DNA of 64,000 nt from Mercurialis annua (lineage: Eukaryota; Streptophyta; Magnoliopsida; Malpighiales; Euphorbiaceae): contig NC_065572.1 in assembly GCF_937616625.2 (NCBI RefSeq), forward strand, positions 57,213,653-57,277,652, written 5' to 3'. The position numbers and the translations under genes are program-made. The notes under the pieces are model-generated. The model had not been told where the DNA came from and ran no database searches. It saw only the letters and a program-made list of their open reading frames with translations. Positions 36,202 to 48,515 of the stretch are shown in pieces; the stretch's first letter is position 1, and each line of letters opens with the position of its first letter.

Positions 36202-36794
36202 TGATGGATACCGAATCCTATTGTAAATATAATGGAGCCGAGTCGCAGGAGATCCACTCTCAGACGATACCGGACTCCCCCTGAAGACCGAAAGATATGA
36301 AGGAGATACCGAATCTCTAAGATTCGGTAACACGCTAATAAAGACCGAATCCCATATGATCCGCCAAGAGCACGTCAGGTCTGGGATTCGGGTAAACGAC
36401 TAAGTATGGAAATATTGTCCTATTCGGACACAAACACTACATATGGAAAGATAAGCTCTACTTTAGGAAGATAAGACTATTTAGGAAGACGTTCCTAAAT
36501 AGGACTCTTATCAGATTAAGGTAGATCCCGACAAATCAGGAGAATATCTACGATACGGCCGAATCCCTACAAAGTAGGATTCACCTGCCTAATACAACTC
36601 TACTAGGTATATTCGACTACTATAAAAGGAGCACGAGGTATGCCTAGAATCACAATTACATTCATATACTCAAAACGCTGCTCAAAGCTCTAAACTGACT
36701 TTAGCATCGGAGAGTTAATCGGACAACCACCGTCCGGTTAGCTTCTACCCTGTTTTGCAGGTTCACTCACCGGTTCAGAAGGCAGACTCCATCA
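36202..36794 (+). repeat. 3' LTR of element 2
   Basis: Identical in length to the 5' LTR (593 bp). The two differences lie near 36372 (CG in the 5' copy, CA here) and about 10 bp later (CCGGG in the 5' copy, CTGGG here). Confidence 0.96.
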
Positions 36795-36799
36795 ATTAT

Positions 36800-37180
36800 C
36801 ATTATACCTTTCATTTAATAATGAAAATTCTAATCCGCGAATTTCATATTTTTATCCATTATATATTTCAATAATTATAATTATAATTTTTATATTTTCA
36901 TGTTAAAATTCAGATGCATCACTCATCATGTGTCAATTATTTTTCACGACGATGCATGGTATTACAAATTAATTATGTAGAAAAAAATGTAATTTTTCAG
37001 GGTAATTTACTTGATAAACAAATGTCAAAACAATGAATTATAAAGTTATATATAGTATCCTATAATCATTATAATTTCTAAGAAGTTACACGAGGAAAAT
37101 TACGTTTTTACTTTTTCTATTTCTTTTCTAAAGAAGTTATATTATTGATAACGTGGGACAATTGGCTCAAAAATAAAAGA
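36800..37180. other. AT-rich flank of element 2
   Basis: No gene or bounded repeat is seen. Confidence 0.5.
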
Positions 37181-37189
37181 AAACTAAAT

Positions 37190-37465
37190 GACTAAAAAAA
37201 GGTCAAACCTTTAATGAAAGTTTTACAAAAATTTAAATCTTTAATTTTATCCAATTTGTTCCGAAACACATGATTTTGTTTCAATTATATCCAACTACAC
37301 TATTTTGCTTATGTGGCGCGCCACGTAGGCGCCACATGAGCAAAATTACATAGTTGGACATTATTGAAATGAAATCATGCGTTTTAGGATAAATTAGATA
37401 AAATTGAAAGATTTGAATTTTTGTAAAAATTTCATGAAAAGTTTGGTTTTTTTTATTATTTGGCT
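37190..37465. mobile_element. Fold-back MITE
   Basis: The left arm (AAACCTTTAATGAAAGTTTTAC ... ATCCAACTACACTATTTTGC) pairs with the right arm over about 120 bp, meeting at a centre with GTGGCGCGCCAC and GGCGCCACA. A target duplication is not clear, so the ends are approximate. Confidence 0.75.
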
Positions 37466-37655
37466 ATAAAATAAATACTAATAACATTATTAGAATAATA
37501 TCAAGTAGTTTTTGTATAAAAAAAGATTTTCATTGACATATACTTTTATAATGCAATGAGGCTATCAAAATTTTGTATCAAAACAGAGAGTAAATTAAGT
37601 TATATTTTGATAAAATTACTCTTTCAATTAGTTAATTTATTTATTTCATTTCTAG

Positions 37656-37805
<150 letters not shown>

Positions 37806-37912
37806 ATAACTCTATATGTTTAACATTTTAGTCTTATATATACCATAACATTTGTAATATTCACGAACAGTTAAGAGCGTGCAAATATTTCTATAAAAAT
37901 AACATTTATATT

Positions 37913-38330
37913 TGATGGGTACCAGACCCAAACTTAACATTAATAGACCACACTAGGAGTAAGTAGGGCCATAACGCGAATAGATCCAGATCCATAACAT
38001 AAAATCAGACAATACCAATTAACGCCATGTACCTGACGCAGACAAGAGATAGCGGCTAGTAGAGAATCTCGGATTTAGAGGGATCAATATCAGATTCCTT
38101 TGACTAGCACACTCATGACATGAGTCTCCATACCAGGAGCTGATAGGCGGGATTATGGGAATTAAAGGTCAAAATCTGCTTAATCTCAACAAGAAAGGTT
38201 CAAGAAAGATAATAGAGAAACAAACAATATAAATGAAAGATTGAAAGCAGGTATGAAACCTAATTTTACACACACACATTCATATACCTTCAATCATTCT
38301 CCATTGAAGACTCAGTTTCTGACTTATGCA
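37913..38330 (+). repeat. LTR-A, 5' copy, left fragment
   Basis: Starts TGATGGGTACCAGACCC and matches the LTR at 55546-56055 as far as CTGACTTATGCA. It overlaps the right fragment at 39813 by about 280 bp of LTR sequence, so the two are not simply halves of one LTR. Confidence 0.8.
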
Positions 38331-38342
38331 CTAGCTCAATCA

Positions 38343-39812
38343 TGTTTGACCATGTATTGATTTTATCTTTTTGTTGTTAATTAATCGACACTTTTATTAT
38401 CATTTTATATTATAATTAAAATACTTGAATGATTAATTCTTTCTAAGGTCATCAAGTATGTGACTTGATAGTAGAATCCTTAGACTTAATAAAGAATTAT
38501 ATTTCATCTATCCCTAGTATTAATAGAACATTAAAACTAGTATGCCGTTAACTGATGATTATGTTTTACTAATCATATATATGAGATATTAAGTCAAATC
38601 GTAGGTGTTATTTGAGAAATAAGGCACTGGATGACCCACTTTGAGAATACTATATAGATCATTGTCATAGGTAATTCTCATTACAGTTTTATTAGTATAA
38701 TTATTTGATCTTAAAATCACTATGGATTTCTACATAGCTATTTCATATTTTGATACAGTCATATATTATTGTTAACAAGATAATGTAATAGATTGTCATT
38801 GGATACGAAAGTAACTATGTGAGAAATGTGAGTGACCGAGAAGAAATTTTTCCCTCATTTATTTGAGTAAGATATCTATGGGCCCTTTGAAAAGATAGAT
38901 TGAAGAAAATGCATGGCCATGCTAAATGAATTGATAAAGAGTTATCATTTTCAGTCTACTTGAAATCATGAAACTAATGATTGAATATTATAAGGATGAC
39001 AATACTATGCTTTATATTCAATCAGGATATTGTTAGACAAAGAGATTAAAATATTATTGTAAATGGTTAAATCAGATAATCGATATTCATATAACTATGG
39101 TAGTCATAATATTTTGCTAGAGGCCTCTTATAATTTGTGGGTCGAAATAGGGATTTCGGGCCTATTGCCAACGTTATACCTACAAGATCGAACACTAAGA
39201 ACAGGCTCAAAACAGCTATGAGTTGTACAAACCCAATAGAATAAAGTGATTAATAGTTTATTATATATATGTATTTCGTAATATATATATAACAATAAAT
39301 ATATATTAAAGTATTATCTTTTGAAGATAATAATAATAATAATTAAAAGGAGTTTTTGATATACATAAACTCAAGAGAGTTATAAAAAACGTAGTGTTTG
39401 AATATGATTGAAAAATACGTTTTTGAGTAAACCCTAAATGTCTTATTTTTCTATAAATAGACCATTAAGTCTAGGGTTTTAGGTATATGTTTTTCGAAAT
39501 AAACACTAGACATATAATCACTAAATTTATAATTGCTTTATGAAGCAATAGTGCTAGCACACAAGCACTCATTTTGGCAAAGGTCTATTCGTGTGGATAC
39601 TCGTAGAGGACGCGTTCTTTTGAAGGTCGTTTCTGTTCTGAGGCAAGGTATCACCAAAGTGAACCATCTCTCTTCCTTCATACATTTCTGATTGAATTCG
39701 ACATTCAAGTAAGTTTTAATTATACAACCTGTTTTTCTATTCGACTTACATGGATCTTATTTGGGTTTTTGATCTGAAATTCCGTTGCGTTATGAACCTA
39801 GAAAACCTAACA
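38343..39812 (+). mobile_element. Copia-like solo LTR, ~1.47 kb
   Basis: TG start and a TTCCGTTGCG ... GAAAACCTAACA end of the kind common to plant Copia LTRs, with a TATA box (CTATAAATAGACC, about 39459). No target duplication: the left neighbour is AATCA and the right TACCT. Confidence 0.55.
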
Positions 39813-40210
39813 TACCTGACGCAGACAAGAGATAACGGCTAGTAGAGGATCCCAGATTTACAGGGATCAATATGCGATTCCCTTGACTAGCACACTCATG
39901 ATGCGGGTTTCCATACCAGGAACTGATAGGCGTGATTATGGGGAATCAGAGGTTAAAACCTGCCTAATCTCAACAAGGAAGGTCTAAGAAAGGTAAAAGA
40001 GCAACAAACAAAATAAATGAAGGATTGAAAGCAGGTATGAAACCTAATTTTACACACATACATTCATTCTATACCTTTAATCATTTTCCATTGAAGACTC
40101 AGTTTGTGACTTAGGCATCTGAGTATATTCGGACCAACACCAAGTTGAATCATTCAAACTTATTTACTCTTTTTCAGGTTGAAGGAACGGTACAAACCAC
40201 ACTAAAACCA
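39813..40210 (+). repeat. LTR-A, right fragment
   Basis: Begins inside the LTR at ACCTGACGCAGACAAGAG and runs to the LTR end ACTAAAACCA, followed by a decayed primer-binding site at 40216-40233 (TGATGCCGTTTGTGGGAA in place of TGGCGCCGTCTGTGGGAA). Confidence 0.85.
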
Positions 40211-40285
40211 TTATTTGATGCCGTTTGTGGGAACAAGTATTCATTTCAGAATCTAACATTTTAATTTTGATTTTTGTGGTTTAAG

Positions 40286-41230
40286 ATGGATAATCGCGAG
40301 GAACCACCTCTACTAGGAGTGACCCGAGCACCAGAAACACGGCCGTTGAACAATGGTTTGGTTCCCCCACCACCTAACCCAGGAGGAGGAATCAACAGAG
40401 TAACAACGGGAATTAATCATGTGCTACCAGCTGATGGAGGAGGACCCTACGATATCGCACCTACAGCAAATCTGAAGAGAAATGACGGGGGACCCCCTCT
40501 CCCCCAAACAGCCCCGCACTGGGGAAATTATACACCAGGATATCACACTCCAATGTCGTACCAACCGACAGGGGGAGGATGGCCTACAAGTTGTTATCCA
40601 ACCACTCAAGGCTATCGAGGTTATCCGAGGCCTCTACAGCCTGTGCCTTTCCTTTCATTAGACACAGAGTGAGCAAGCACCTCTATTCCTCCGGTACTAT
40701 CATACGTGCCACCAGGAGCACAACTACCACCGCTTTACTATGTAGTTGTGATGAAAAGTATAAGTGACTTTCAAGATCGGCTTATTGGATGGGCCAGAGA
40801 ATCAATTACACAGGAGAAACACATGCCCAGATATCCGAAAGATGTTTCGAACCCCACTAAAAACGCAGGGAAGACCACCCCTCACAAAGAAAGGACACCA
40901 AATCCGATCAGGAAAGAACTTTCGAAACCAATACCAAGCAGGAGAGAAGAAGGAACAAACAAAGAGTTCAGGAAAACACTGTCAGAAAAAAGAGGAACCT
41001 CACCGTAACAGAAGAGGAGAATCCTAAGAAGGACCACATCCACATAGACGAAGCCACCTCTAAAGGACCACAAGAAAACGACACGAGTCACAGACCCAAA
41101 TACTTCAAAAAAGAAGCTGAAAGCCGGAACCATGAGAAAAGGAGCCAGAAAGAAGAAAAGACACCATTAACCAGAAGATCAAAGATGCATTCAAAAAATA
41201 CAGAGTTCAAGGGAAACCAGATGAAGAGGA
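40286..41230 (+). pseudogene. gag pseudogene of element 3, N-terminal part
   Basis: The ATG lies 70 bp after the decayed primer site. The Pro/Gly-rich N-terminus and the block SYVPPGAQLPPLY ... FQDRLIG match the gag at 51913-52600. A TGA at 40670-40672 breaks it in frame, and a TAA at 41006 breaks it again. It continues after the insertions at 47723. Confidence 0.8.
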
Positions 41231-41234
41231 CAGA

Positions 41235-41315
41235 GAATTTAGAAGCGACTTAAAATTTTGTTTGAGAGGATTTAGAAGCGACTTAAAATTTTGTTTGAGA
41301 GGATTTAGAAGCGAC
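41235..41315 (+). repeat. 33-bp in-frame tandem repeat in gag
   Basis: Two full and one interrupted copy of a 33-bp unit containing TTTAGAAGCGACTTAAAATT, encoding an 11-residue repeat (GFRSDLKFCLR). The third copy is cut by the solo LTR and resumes as ACGACTTAAAACTTTG at 42878. Confidence 0.85.
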
Positions 41316-42877
41316 TGATGGGAGTAGAAATACTCCTATTTATAAGTTGTTTTCGGAGTCATTATTTGCATTTTATTTGTCGTTTTTGAGTTTATTAGTG
41401 GCTTATTATCATTTTGAGTGTTTCAGGAGAAAAATGCAAATATGGTGACTTTTGGAGCGTTTTTGATGTTTTCTAGAAGTCCCGGGGTCAGAGAGTGTGA
41501 TTAAGCGGAATTTGGAATTAAAGAATGTCATTTTGGGGTTAAGTCAGTTGTAACCCGCTCGCACACTCAATGACAGATCAGTGTGCGAGCTAATTGGGAG
41601 GAGACAGTAGCTAAATTGAAGATTGGAAGAAAAATGAAGAATTGGCCAAGTCAGGAGGTGCGCGTTCGCACACCTCCCAACACGTTCGCACACTTACCCG
41701 CTCGCACACTCAGTGCTGAAGTGGTGTGCGAGCAAAACAGGAGGAGACAGTAGCTAATCAAGAAAAATGGAGTTTTGGCCAAGTAATGGAGTGTGCGATC
41801 GCACACTCCTATACCCGATCGCACACCTGCCTCAAATGCACGACTCAACTGACAAAAATACCCCCCGAATGAGTTCTAAAAGCCGTGAAACACGAGGGTA
41901 CTTCTGGGTTTTCACCAATTTTGACCTAATATCAGATTTTAGTTTCGGGAGCCGTATAAATACTAGTTTGTAACATTGAACAAGGGTTCGCTTAATTTTC
42001 ATTAGACATAAACCCTAGATTAGAGTTTTCTTATCAGTCGATTATCGAATTTATCGGTTCTTCATTATTTTGTTATCGATTATCATTAGTTTACTTTCGA
42101 ACAAGGTACGATTATTATCAATTTCATATTCCGTATTTTATTTAATCTAGCATGAATTCTTTAATGATTGTTTTTAGTATTTTCATTATTATGTGTAGCT
42201 AAACCCTTCGTTGGGGATTATTAATCAAATTATGTCTGTTTAGTTAAATCGGAATTATGGGATTTTGTTCTTGATATGTTCTTAATTATTGTACTTAATG
42301 CCTAGCCTGAACTGATCACTTAGTCTTTGCCAATTTTTTTAATTTTAGCTCAAGAGAGTAAAATTGGAATAGAACAATATATTTAGGAACGTACGAGTTA
42401 ATTGCGCGACAGTGAATTAACGAATGCGTGTTCTTAGGATTTACTTTATAATCATTCAATTAATCAGTAATTAGGTTAATCATTGTGCGAGAGTGAATAA
42501 TTAACCTGTTATCCATTAGTTTTATGCTTTTGCCTGCAATTGCTCGAGAGAGAATTTTAGGTGCTTCCGATTAGTCCGAACCATATCAAAACAATATAAT
42601 CCATAACCCAAATTAAATAAACAGCATAACAAAAATTAATAATCCCTGCTTTTCTCATTATTGTTAAACACCAATTTAATTACAGCTTTAGTTTACTTCA
42701 AATTACAATTGATAAATTCTGTCTTTTAATTTCACAACAAACATAATTTGTCTTTTCGGCTATTCAAATCGAGTCTTTCAACTGGTTCTCTTTAGAGCTT
42801 TCCTTGTGGGTACGATATCCGGACTTCACAGTCTGTATTACTTGTCGATTACGTACACTTGCGTATTTTTACCAACA
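41316..42877 (+). mobile_element. Solo LTR, 1562 bp
   Basis: Starts TGATGGGAGTAGAAATACTCC and ends TACCAACA. The flanks GCGAC (41311-41315) and ACGAC (42878-42882) are a 5-bp duplication with one mismatch. It contains several GTGTGCGAGC/GCTCGCACAC words (41550-41840), including the perfect palindrome GTGTGCGATCGCACAC. Its end (TGGGTACGATATCCGGAC ... TACTTGTCGATTACGTACAC) is of a type common in plant Ty3/gypsy LTRs. Confidence 0.85.
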
Positions 42878-42882
42878 ACGAC

Positions 42883-44558
42883 TTAAAACTTTGGGATGTT
42901 TGAAACATCAATGTGTATTTTGAATACGGAGGATTTTGCCACAGTTGGCTTTTAAAGTATAAACTATTTAAAAAGTGTTTTAACAAGTTTGATTTTAAGA
43001 AAACATAAATTTTGACAATTGAACTGTTTTATAAATTTACAAATGTATTAAAAGTGAGGAAAAAAAAATTCAGACTCAAATGTGGAGATTTTGAAAATTT
43101 TCAAGGGTTTGCAAAACTAATGGTTTTTCAACGGTGTGAGACGTAGAGTCTTTTAAATAGGGTGAAAAAATTTTGTATACAAAATATTTTGTATTAATAG
43201 ATTTTAAACCCCAGGGGTTGGTTTTGAGCGTAACTAACAATCCGGTCGTAGTAAACTGTTCGTAGTGATCTCTTGTTGTATACGAGGTTATAGTCAATTG
43301 ATTGAATAATTTTGAATATTTGAGTTTGATTTGGATATATGATATAGTTGATTTGAGAATCAGGAATCACGGTTAATAGGTTTCGACAACCATGATTGGT
43401 TGATCAATTTTGTTAATTGGTTGATCGTTTTGATCATTGTGAGAGACAATTTTTTTATTTTTTTTAAGTTGTGAGATGCAGTCAAGGTTCAGTTTAGTTG
43501 GGGCATAAAGTTTCTAAATGATTGGAGGAATCATTGTAATTGAGATTGTTTATTACCAATCTGGAGATTCAATTATTATGAGTTAAGTTCACGTTTTCTA
43601 GGAAAAACGGTATGCGTCTTGGTGTTTTATGATTCACAAGTTAATGGTATTATCAAGTTGTTATTAATCGTTAGGATTGGATGATTATTATAGTGTTTGT
43701 TGTGGAACCGAAATATTATCTGAAGTTTATTGGGTTTTGTTATTGATTATTTTGTTATCGAGATATTATAAGTGGAAGTAATTAAGTGTTGTAGAACGCA
43801 AGAATTTATCAGCTTGTGTTTTTTGTATTCCTATTTTGATGATAGGATTTGGAGTTGTAAGAACTGTAATCGAGCTTAGTGCTTGATCTTGTATTTTATA
43901 TTGAGGATTTTATGATGAGTTTCGAGCTGGTTTTGGAAGCCACTCTGGTATAGAGTAATTGTAACTCTCAGTTGAATAATTGTTGTTATTTCTCGTTGCG
44001 TTGAACGAGTATTAGTTGGAGCACCAAATTGTTAGATGCAGAATTTGGTGCATATGTGTGTTGTGATCGCTTATATTGCAAATCAGTGTCAATTTTGAGA
44101 TTCAAGATTCATTCTTAATTATCCTAAGTATATCAGCCGAGTGTTGTGTAGTAGAGTTTGTTTTATCTTGGTTGATCTCACCTAGAGTTGCATTATCGTT
44201 TATGCTCTAGTGGTAGTTGTGTTGGTAATTTGGTGACCTTTGAGTGTGTTCGGTTTATGCAATTGGAGGTATTGAGTTGTTTTGAGGGACAACCTGTTTA
44301 GTTTTACTTACGCAAGTGCGTATATAGTTAAACACGGAATACTATTATTACAGTTGGGTTGGTCCTTGGTTGAGGACTGTTCTTATAAGACTGAGTTCGT
44401 TTGCAATTTTTTTGTCCTTGCTATGTTGGGTATCTTGTTGATATGTTTTCATTTCAGTTTTGTTCATTTTGTTCAGCTAGACGTGTAGTTTTATAATATG
44501 TTATTCGACGGTTGTTTTTGTTTAAATTCGAGGACGAATTTTTTTTAGTTGGGGAGAA
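42883..44558 (+). mobile_element. Non-coding internal remnant of a Tekay-like element
   Basis: Just before the LTR at 44559 are the words ATTCGAGGACGAA and GTTGGGGAGAA, the usual pol end and polypurine tract of Tekay/Del chromoviruses. No long frame is found in the preceding 1.6 kb. The element is either very decayed or a large non-autonomous derivative. Its 5' LTR is absent. Confidence 0.5.
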
Positions 44559-47500
44559 TGTAATACCCCGTGTTATCAAACTTGATTTGTCAATTCGGTT
44601 GATCCGTTAGAAATTAGTTATTTTCTTGAATTATTTGTTCTTTTGTATTTCAGCATGTTCTTGTTATGTTTCCGACTTGATTTTGGATTGTTATACATTA
44701 GAAGTAACACTTGTGATACCTTGGTAGTGTCTTTTTGAGTGTCTCATATGTATCCCATGAGCCCTCATGTGTTCGATGTTCATTAAATTTATTTTTGGGT
44801 ATTTATCGAAACAGTATTCGCATGTTTTCCAAAACTGCGTTGTTTTATATGGATTGAATCATTGTTATTAATATGTCATCCATCAAAAATAACTATTAAA
44901 TCGTTAGACTTCAAACAAATCCCAAGTAAAGCCATAAAAGTCTATAAGTAGACCCCTAATTCATATGAGCAGCCCCCTTTTCCTTCCCACAAACCCTAAA
45001 ACGAATTATTTTATATAAAATACATATTTCCTTCGTTCTAACAAGTCCGGATGCGATTCATTACGCTAAGTATGTGATTTTACATCCTTGTTACAAGATC
45101 TACGCGATTTCATGAATTTTGTTCTTCGTTGGAGACTTGTGGAACCTTTTGATTTCGGTCCAGCCCTTTATACCTTCTATTTATATCTCAATTAACATGT
45201 TGTTCTTCATTATTAGGTAATGGTTTCTCATCCTTATGATTCATGATTTCGTTTTTGGATTATTTTGCCTAGGATTGCATATGTAGGGTTTTATATGGAT
45301 TGAATCATTGTTATTAATATGTCATGCTTACGATACTGAGTTGTATGTATACTATGATTATTGTTTTCATGTATAATCTGATATTACATGTTTTGAAAAG
45401 CGTTTGGCATGATTCATCAATGTTAAGGTTTTTCTAACAAATTTTATATTCTAATCTATTTGGTGTTCTAAATTTATAAGAAAGAGATTCTATGCTTAGG
45501 TTACTGATATGTATGATATGTTTGATGGATTTAATGTTTAAGATCTGATCGATTTGGTTGTATCACACCTTTGGCATGTTCTCGCATGTTTTAGCCGAAA
45601 ATGGTGAATTTATGGTTTTCAAGTGTTGTAATCAATTAAATGTTTTAAATTGATGCACCTACTGTTCTAAGATGATTTAAATTATGTTTATATGATTTAG
45701 GATCAGTGGCTATATGATTTGGGTTGTCGAATGCATGATTTGGCCTGTTTAGCATGTTTAGGTAATTTCTAGCGAAATTGCGTTATCGATTGTTTAAGGG
45801 ATGTTGGCATGAGTTTAGATTTGAGTTGGTTTGGTATTTTGAAATTATGTATGATATAATACTGATCTAAATGAGTTTGAGAGTACGAATCATAAATGTT
45901 TTGGTACGTGTTGGCTTAGTTTGCAAACTAGCTAGTTTTACGTTAAAATGCTTTGATTTCGGATTCGATGCTTTGTAATGACTTAAGATATGAATTACTT
46001 TCATATAATTGATTATGGTATGTATATGAACTGATCTAAGGTGTTTTAGTTTGACGATTCATGTTTGGTCTCGTTTTGGGTTAAGTGCCATGAATGCTTA
46101 ATTGGCTTGATTTTGTGAAAAATATGTCAATTAATTCCAAATGTTTTGCTATGACATGTGTTATATAAAATGTGATTATTAAAAATGCTAGGGCTGTTGT
46201 GTATTGGTTTTTGTCTTATTTGGTTGTGTTTGTCCTTTGGGGACTTTTATCGAACACTTTATAATTATGATGATATAGTTGGGTTTTAATGTTTAATTGA
46301 GTTCACTTGTTTTCTAAATTGATACTTTGGTATATTTAAATAATTCCGGACTTTAAACGAATTGTTTTACTTTGGTTGGATGTTTGGTTTGGGTTAGACT
46401 TGGGTCACCCAATTTGTGAGTATAGGCTTGGCAGTTGTGATAACTCGGCTAGCTCACCACTTTGGTTTAAACTTGGTTTTATGATTTTAACTAAGTTATT
46501 GAAATAATTTCCGGATTATGTTTTCAAAGTGGGAACTCAATTTTAGTTAACTATCGTATGACTTTGGTTATGTTGAGTATGTATGTTTACTCTACTTTGG
46601 TTTATGCTTTGGCTATGGATTAAGTAAGTGTGTTTGCCTTGTCTTGGCTCGTTGATGTTAGTGCTAGTCATGTGTGTTGTCTAGTACTCTCTAGAGTTAG
46701 GACATGTTTTAATTCTGATTTATATTGTCTAGACTAGTCGACTGTTCGTGCTTTGAAGACGAATCAGGATTAGTTGCTTGCCAGGTTATCACGTGGATTA
46801 GCAAGCAGTGAGTTTGTACTTACTATTTACCGCTTTATTAAGTAAATTGTTATTTTGCTATATATATACTGTATACGTATATTTCGAACTGTTTTTATCA
46901 TTATGGCTTCTAGTTAGAACATGCTACCTAATGGGCATCGTTAGGACTGCGTGCGCACCGGTATTGATCTAGATAAGGTATGTGATATGTGGTGGTAACT
47001 CGGTATGAGCATAGCTCTCGGGACCAGTAGAGTAACTCGGTGTAGCTCAGCTCTCGGGACTCTGGTTATGGATTAAGAATGGTCGGTGGTAACTCGGTGT
47101 AGCTCAGCTCTCGGGATCAAGCCTATTGGATTATGGTTATATTTAGTATTGTGGATTAGGGTTCCAACTATTATATGTAATGTTTATATTAAATGTTTTA
47201 AAAGGGGTTTTAAAGGTTTTCCACTTGATAAATGTAAATAGTGGTATGAACTCATCTTAGTATATCTGACCCCGTTGTTTTCCCAATTTTTCCAGGGTTA
47301 TGATTTGAGCGAGTCAGCTGCTCTCCGATTCTTTATTTCCTCGGAGGTTTTACTTTATATTTGAATAAATTTAGTAAACTGATTTTATTCTTAGACCGCA
47401 GTAGTAATTAGAAGTCTTACTTGTCTAATACTTGTTATCAGATTTAGTTCAATTGATATATATATTGTTTTAGCATTTTTATATTAACTTGGGTTAATAT

Positions 47501-47722
47501 GTATTTATGCCATGATTAAGACTCAGAGTTGGCTGAGCACTTTATAATAAATGTTGTATATTATGAACTGCTAGAACTAGGCTGAAGTCTCGGTTGACCC
47601 CGCGCATTGGTTTTCTTGCAGGTTTATGTATTTGATGATTATCGCAAGGCTAACTACGGGTTTTGGTACAACCATACCCATACCCTAGCGCCGGTCGCGA
47701 TTCATGAAAATGGGTCGTGACA
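44559..47722 (+). repeat. Tekay/Del-like 3' LTR, ~3.16 kb
   Basis: Starts TGTAATACCCCGTG and ends GGGTCGTGACA, both typical of Tekay-type chromovirus LTRs, which are known to be unusually long. Three units of GGTAACTCGGTGTAGC ... CAGCTCTCGGGA lie at 46992-47118. A perfect 38-bp direct repeat is at 44842-44879 and 45288-45325. The host gag resumes at 47723. Confidence 0.8.
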
Positions 47723-48515
47723 AATAGAGGCAGTGAAAGTTGGCACCAGATTCGAAGAACTCCGAGACAAGATCTTAATGAAAAAGCCCACCACCTTCCA
47801 AGACCTGATGCTGATTGCCCACAATTATGTGGAACTGGATGAAACCAGACGAACCCTCACGAAATAGCATGAGTCACAGAAGCACGATCACTCAAAGTAC
47901 AGAGGCAAGAAGGAGGAAGATCGACCTATGGCACAAAGATACAATCGGGGGATCAAACCCTATGATTTCACACCACTGAACCGGGCCCCAGTCTACATAC
48001 TCAGCTGGATGAAAACCAGCCGAGTCATGTATAACGCTCCCATGACGATGGATACATACAAAGAAAGAGATAAAAGCAAGTACTACCTTTTCCACGAAGG
48101 ATATAGCAATGATACGGATAGATGCTGGGACTTGAAAAGAGAAATAGAGTAACTAATCCAGTCAGGCGTTCTAAAGAAGTTTGTTAACGACAGAGCAGGA
48201 GAGAAGAGGAAAGGAGATTCCATCGAAAAAGACGATCCTAGTAAACCACCAAAAGAAATCGCAGGTGTAGTTCATGTCATTAATGGAGGAGAGCCGTATA
48301 GTCACACCCATATAAAGAAAAGAAACAGGAGGAGAGCAGAGACTATCTTCGCCATAGAAAGAGATACCTTACAAAAAGTAACATTCGGTCCAAAAGATGG
48401 AGAACACATCAAAGGTCCCCATAATGATGCATTGGTCATAGAAGCAATAATCAAGAATCATCAAGTTTTGAGGATCCTGGTCGATGAAGGAAGCTCCGCG
48501 AATTTACTGAAGTTG
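47723..48515 (+). pseudogene. gag C-terminal part and protease start of element 3
   Basis: The frame reads a gag-like stretch (RFEELRDKILMKKP, TTFQDLMLIAHNYVELDE), a basic linker, and then LRILVDEGSSANLL, the same D-E-G protease site as element 2. Stops are at about 47866 and 48150, and the frame is lost near 48515. Confidence 0.7.

Larger units (their letters stand above)
28850..36794 (+). mobile_element. Complete young Tat-lineage LTR retrotransposon without gag (element 2)
   Basis: Two 593-bp LTRs (28850-29442 and 36202-36794) start TGATGGATACC and end CCATCA, flanked by the 5-bp duplication ATTAT (28845-28849 and 36795-36799). They differ at two positions only. Inside are a primer-binding site, a single intact pol frame starting only 73 bp after the primer site begins, a spacer with an antisense three-exon gene, and a polypurine tract. 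The usual several-hundred-residue gag is missing. Everything else needed for integration looks intact, so this copy moved recently and probably with Gag from another element. Confidence 0.95.
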
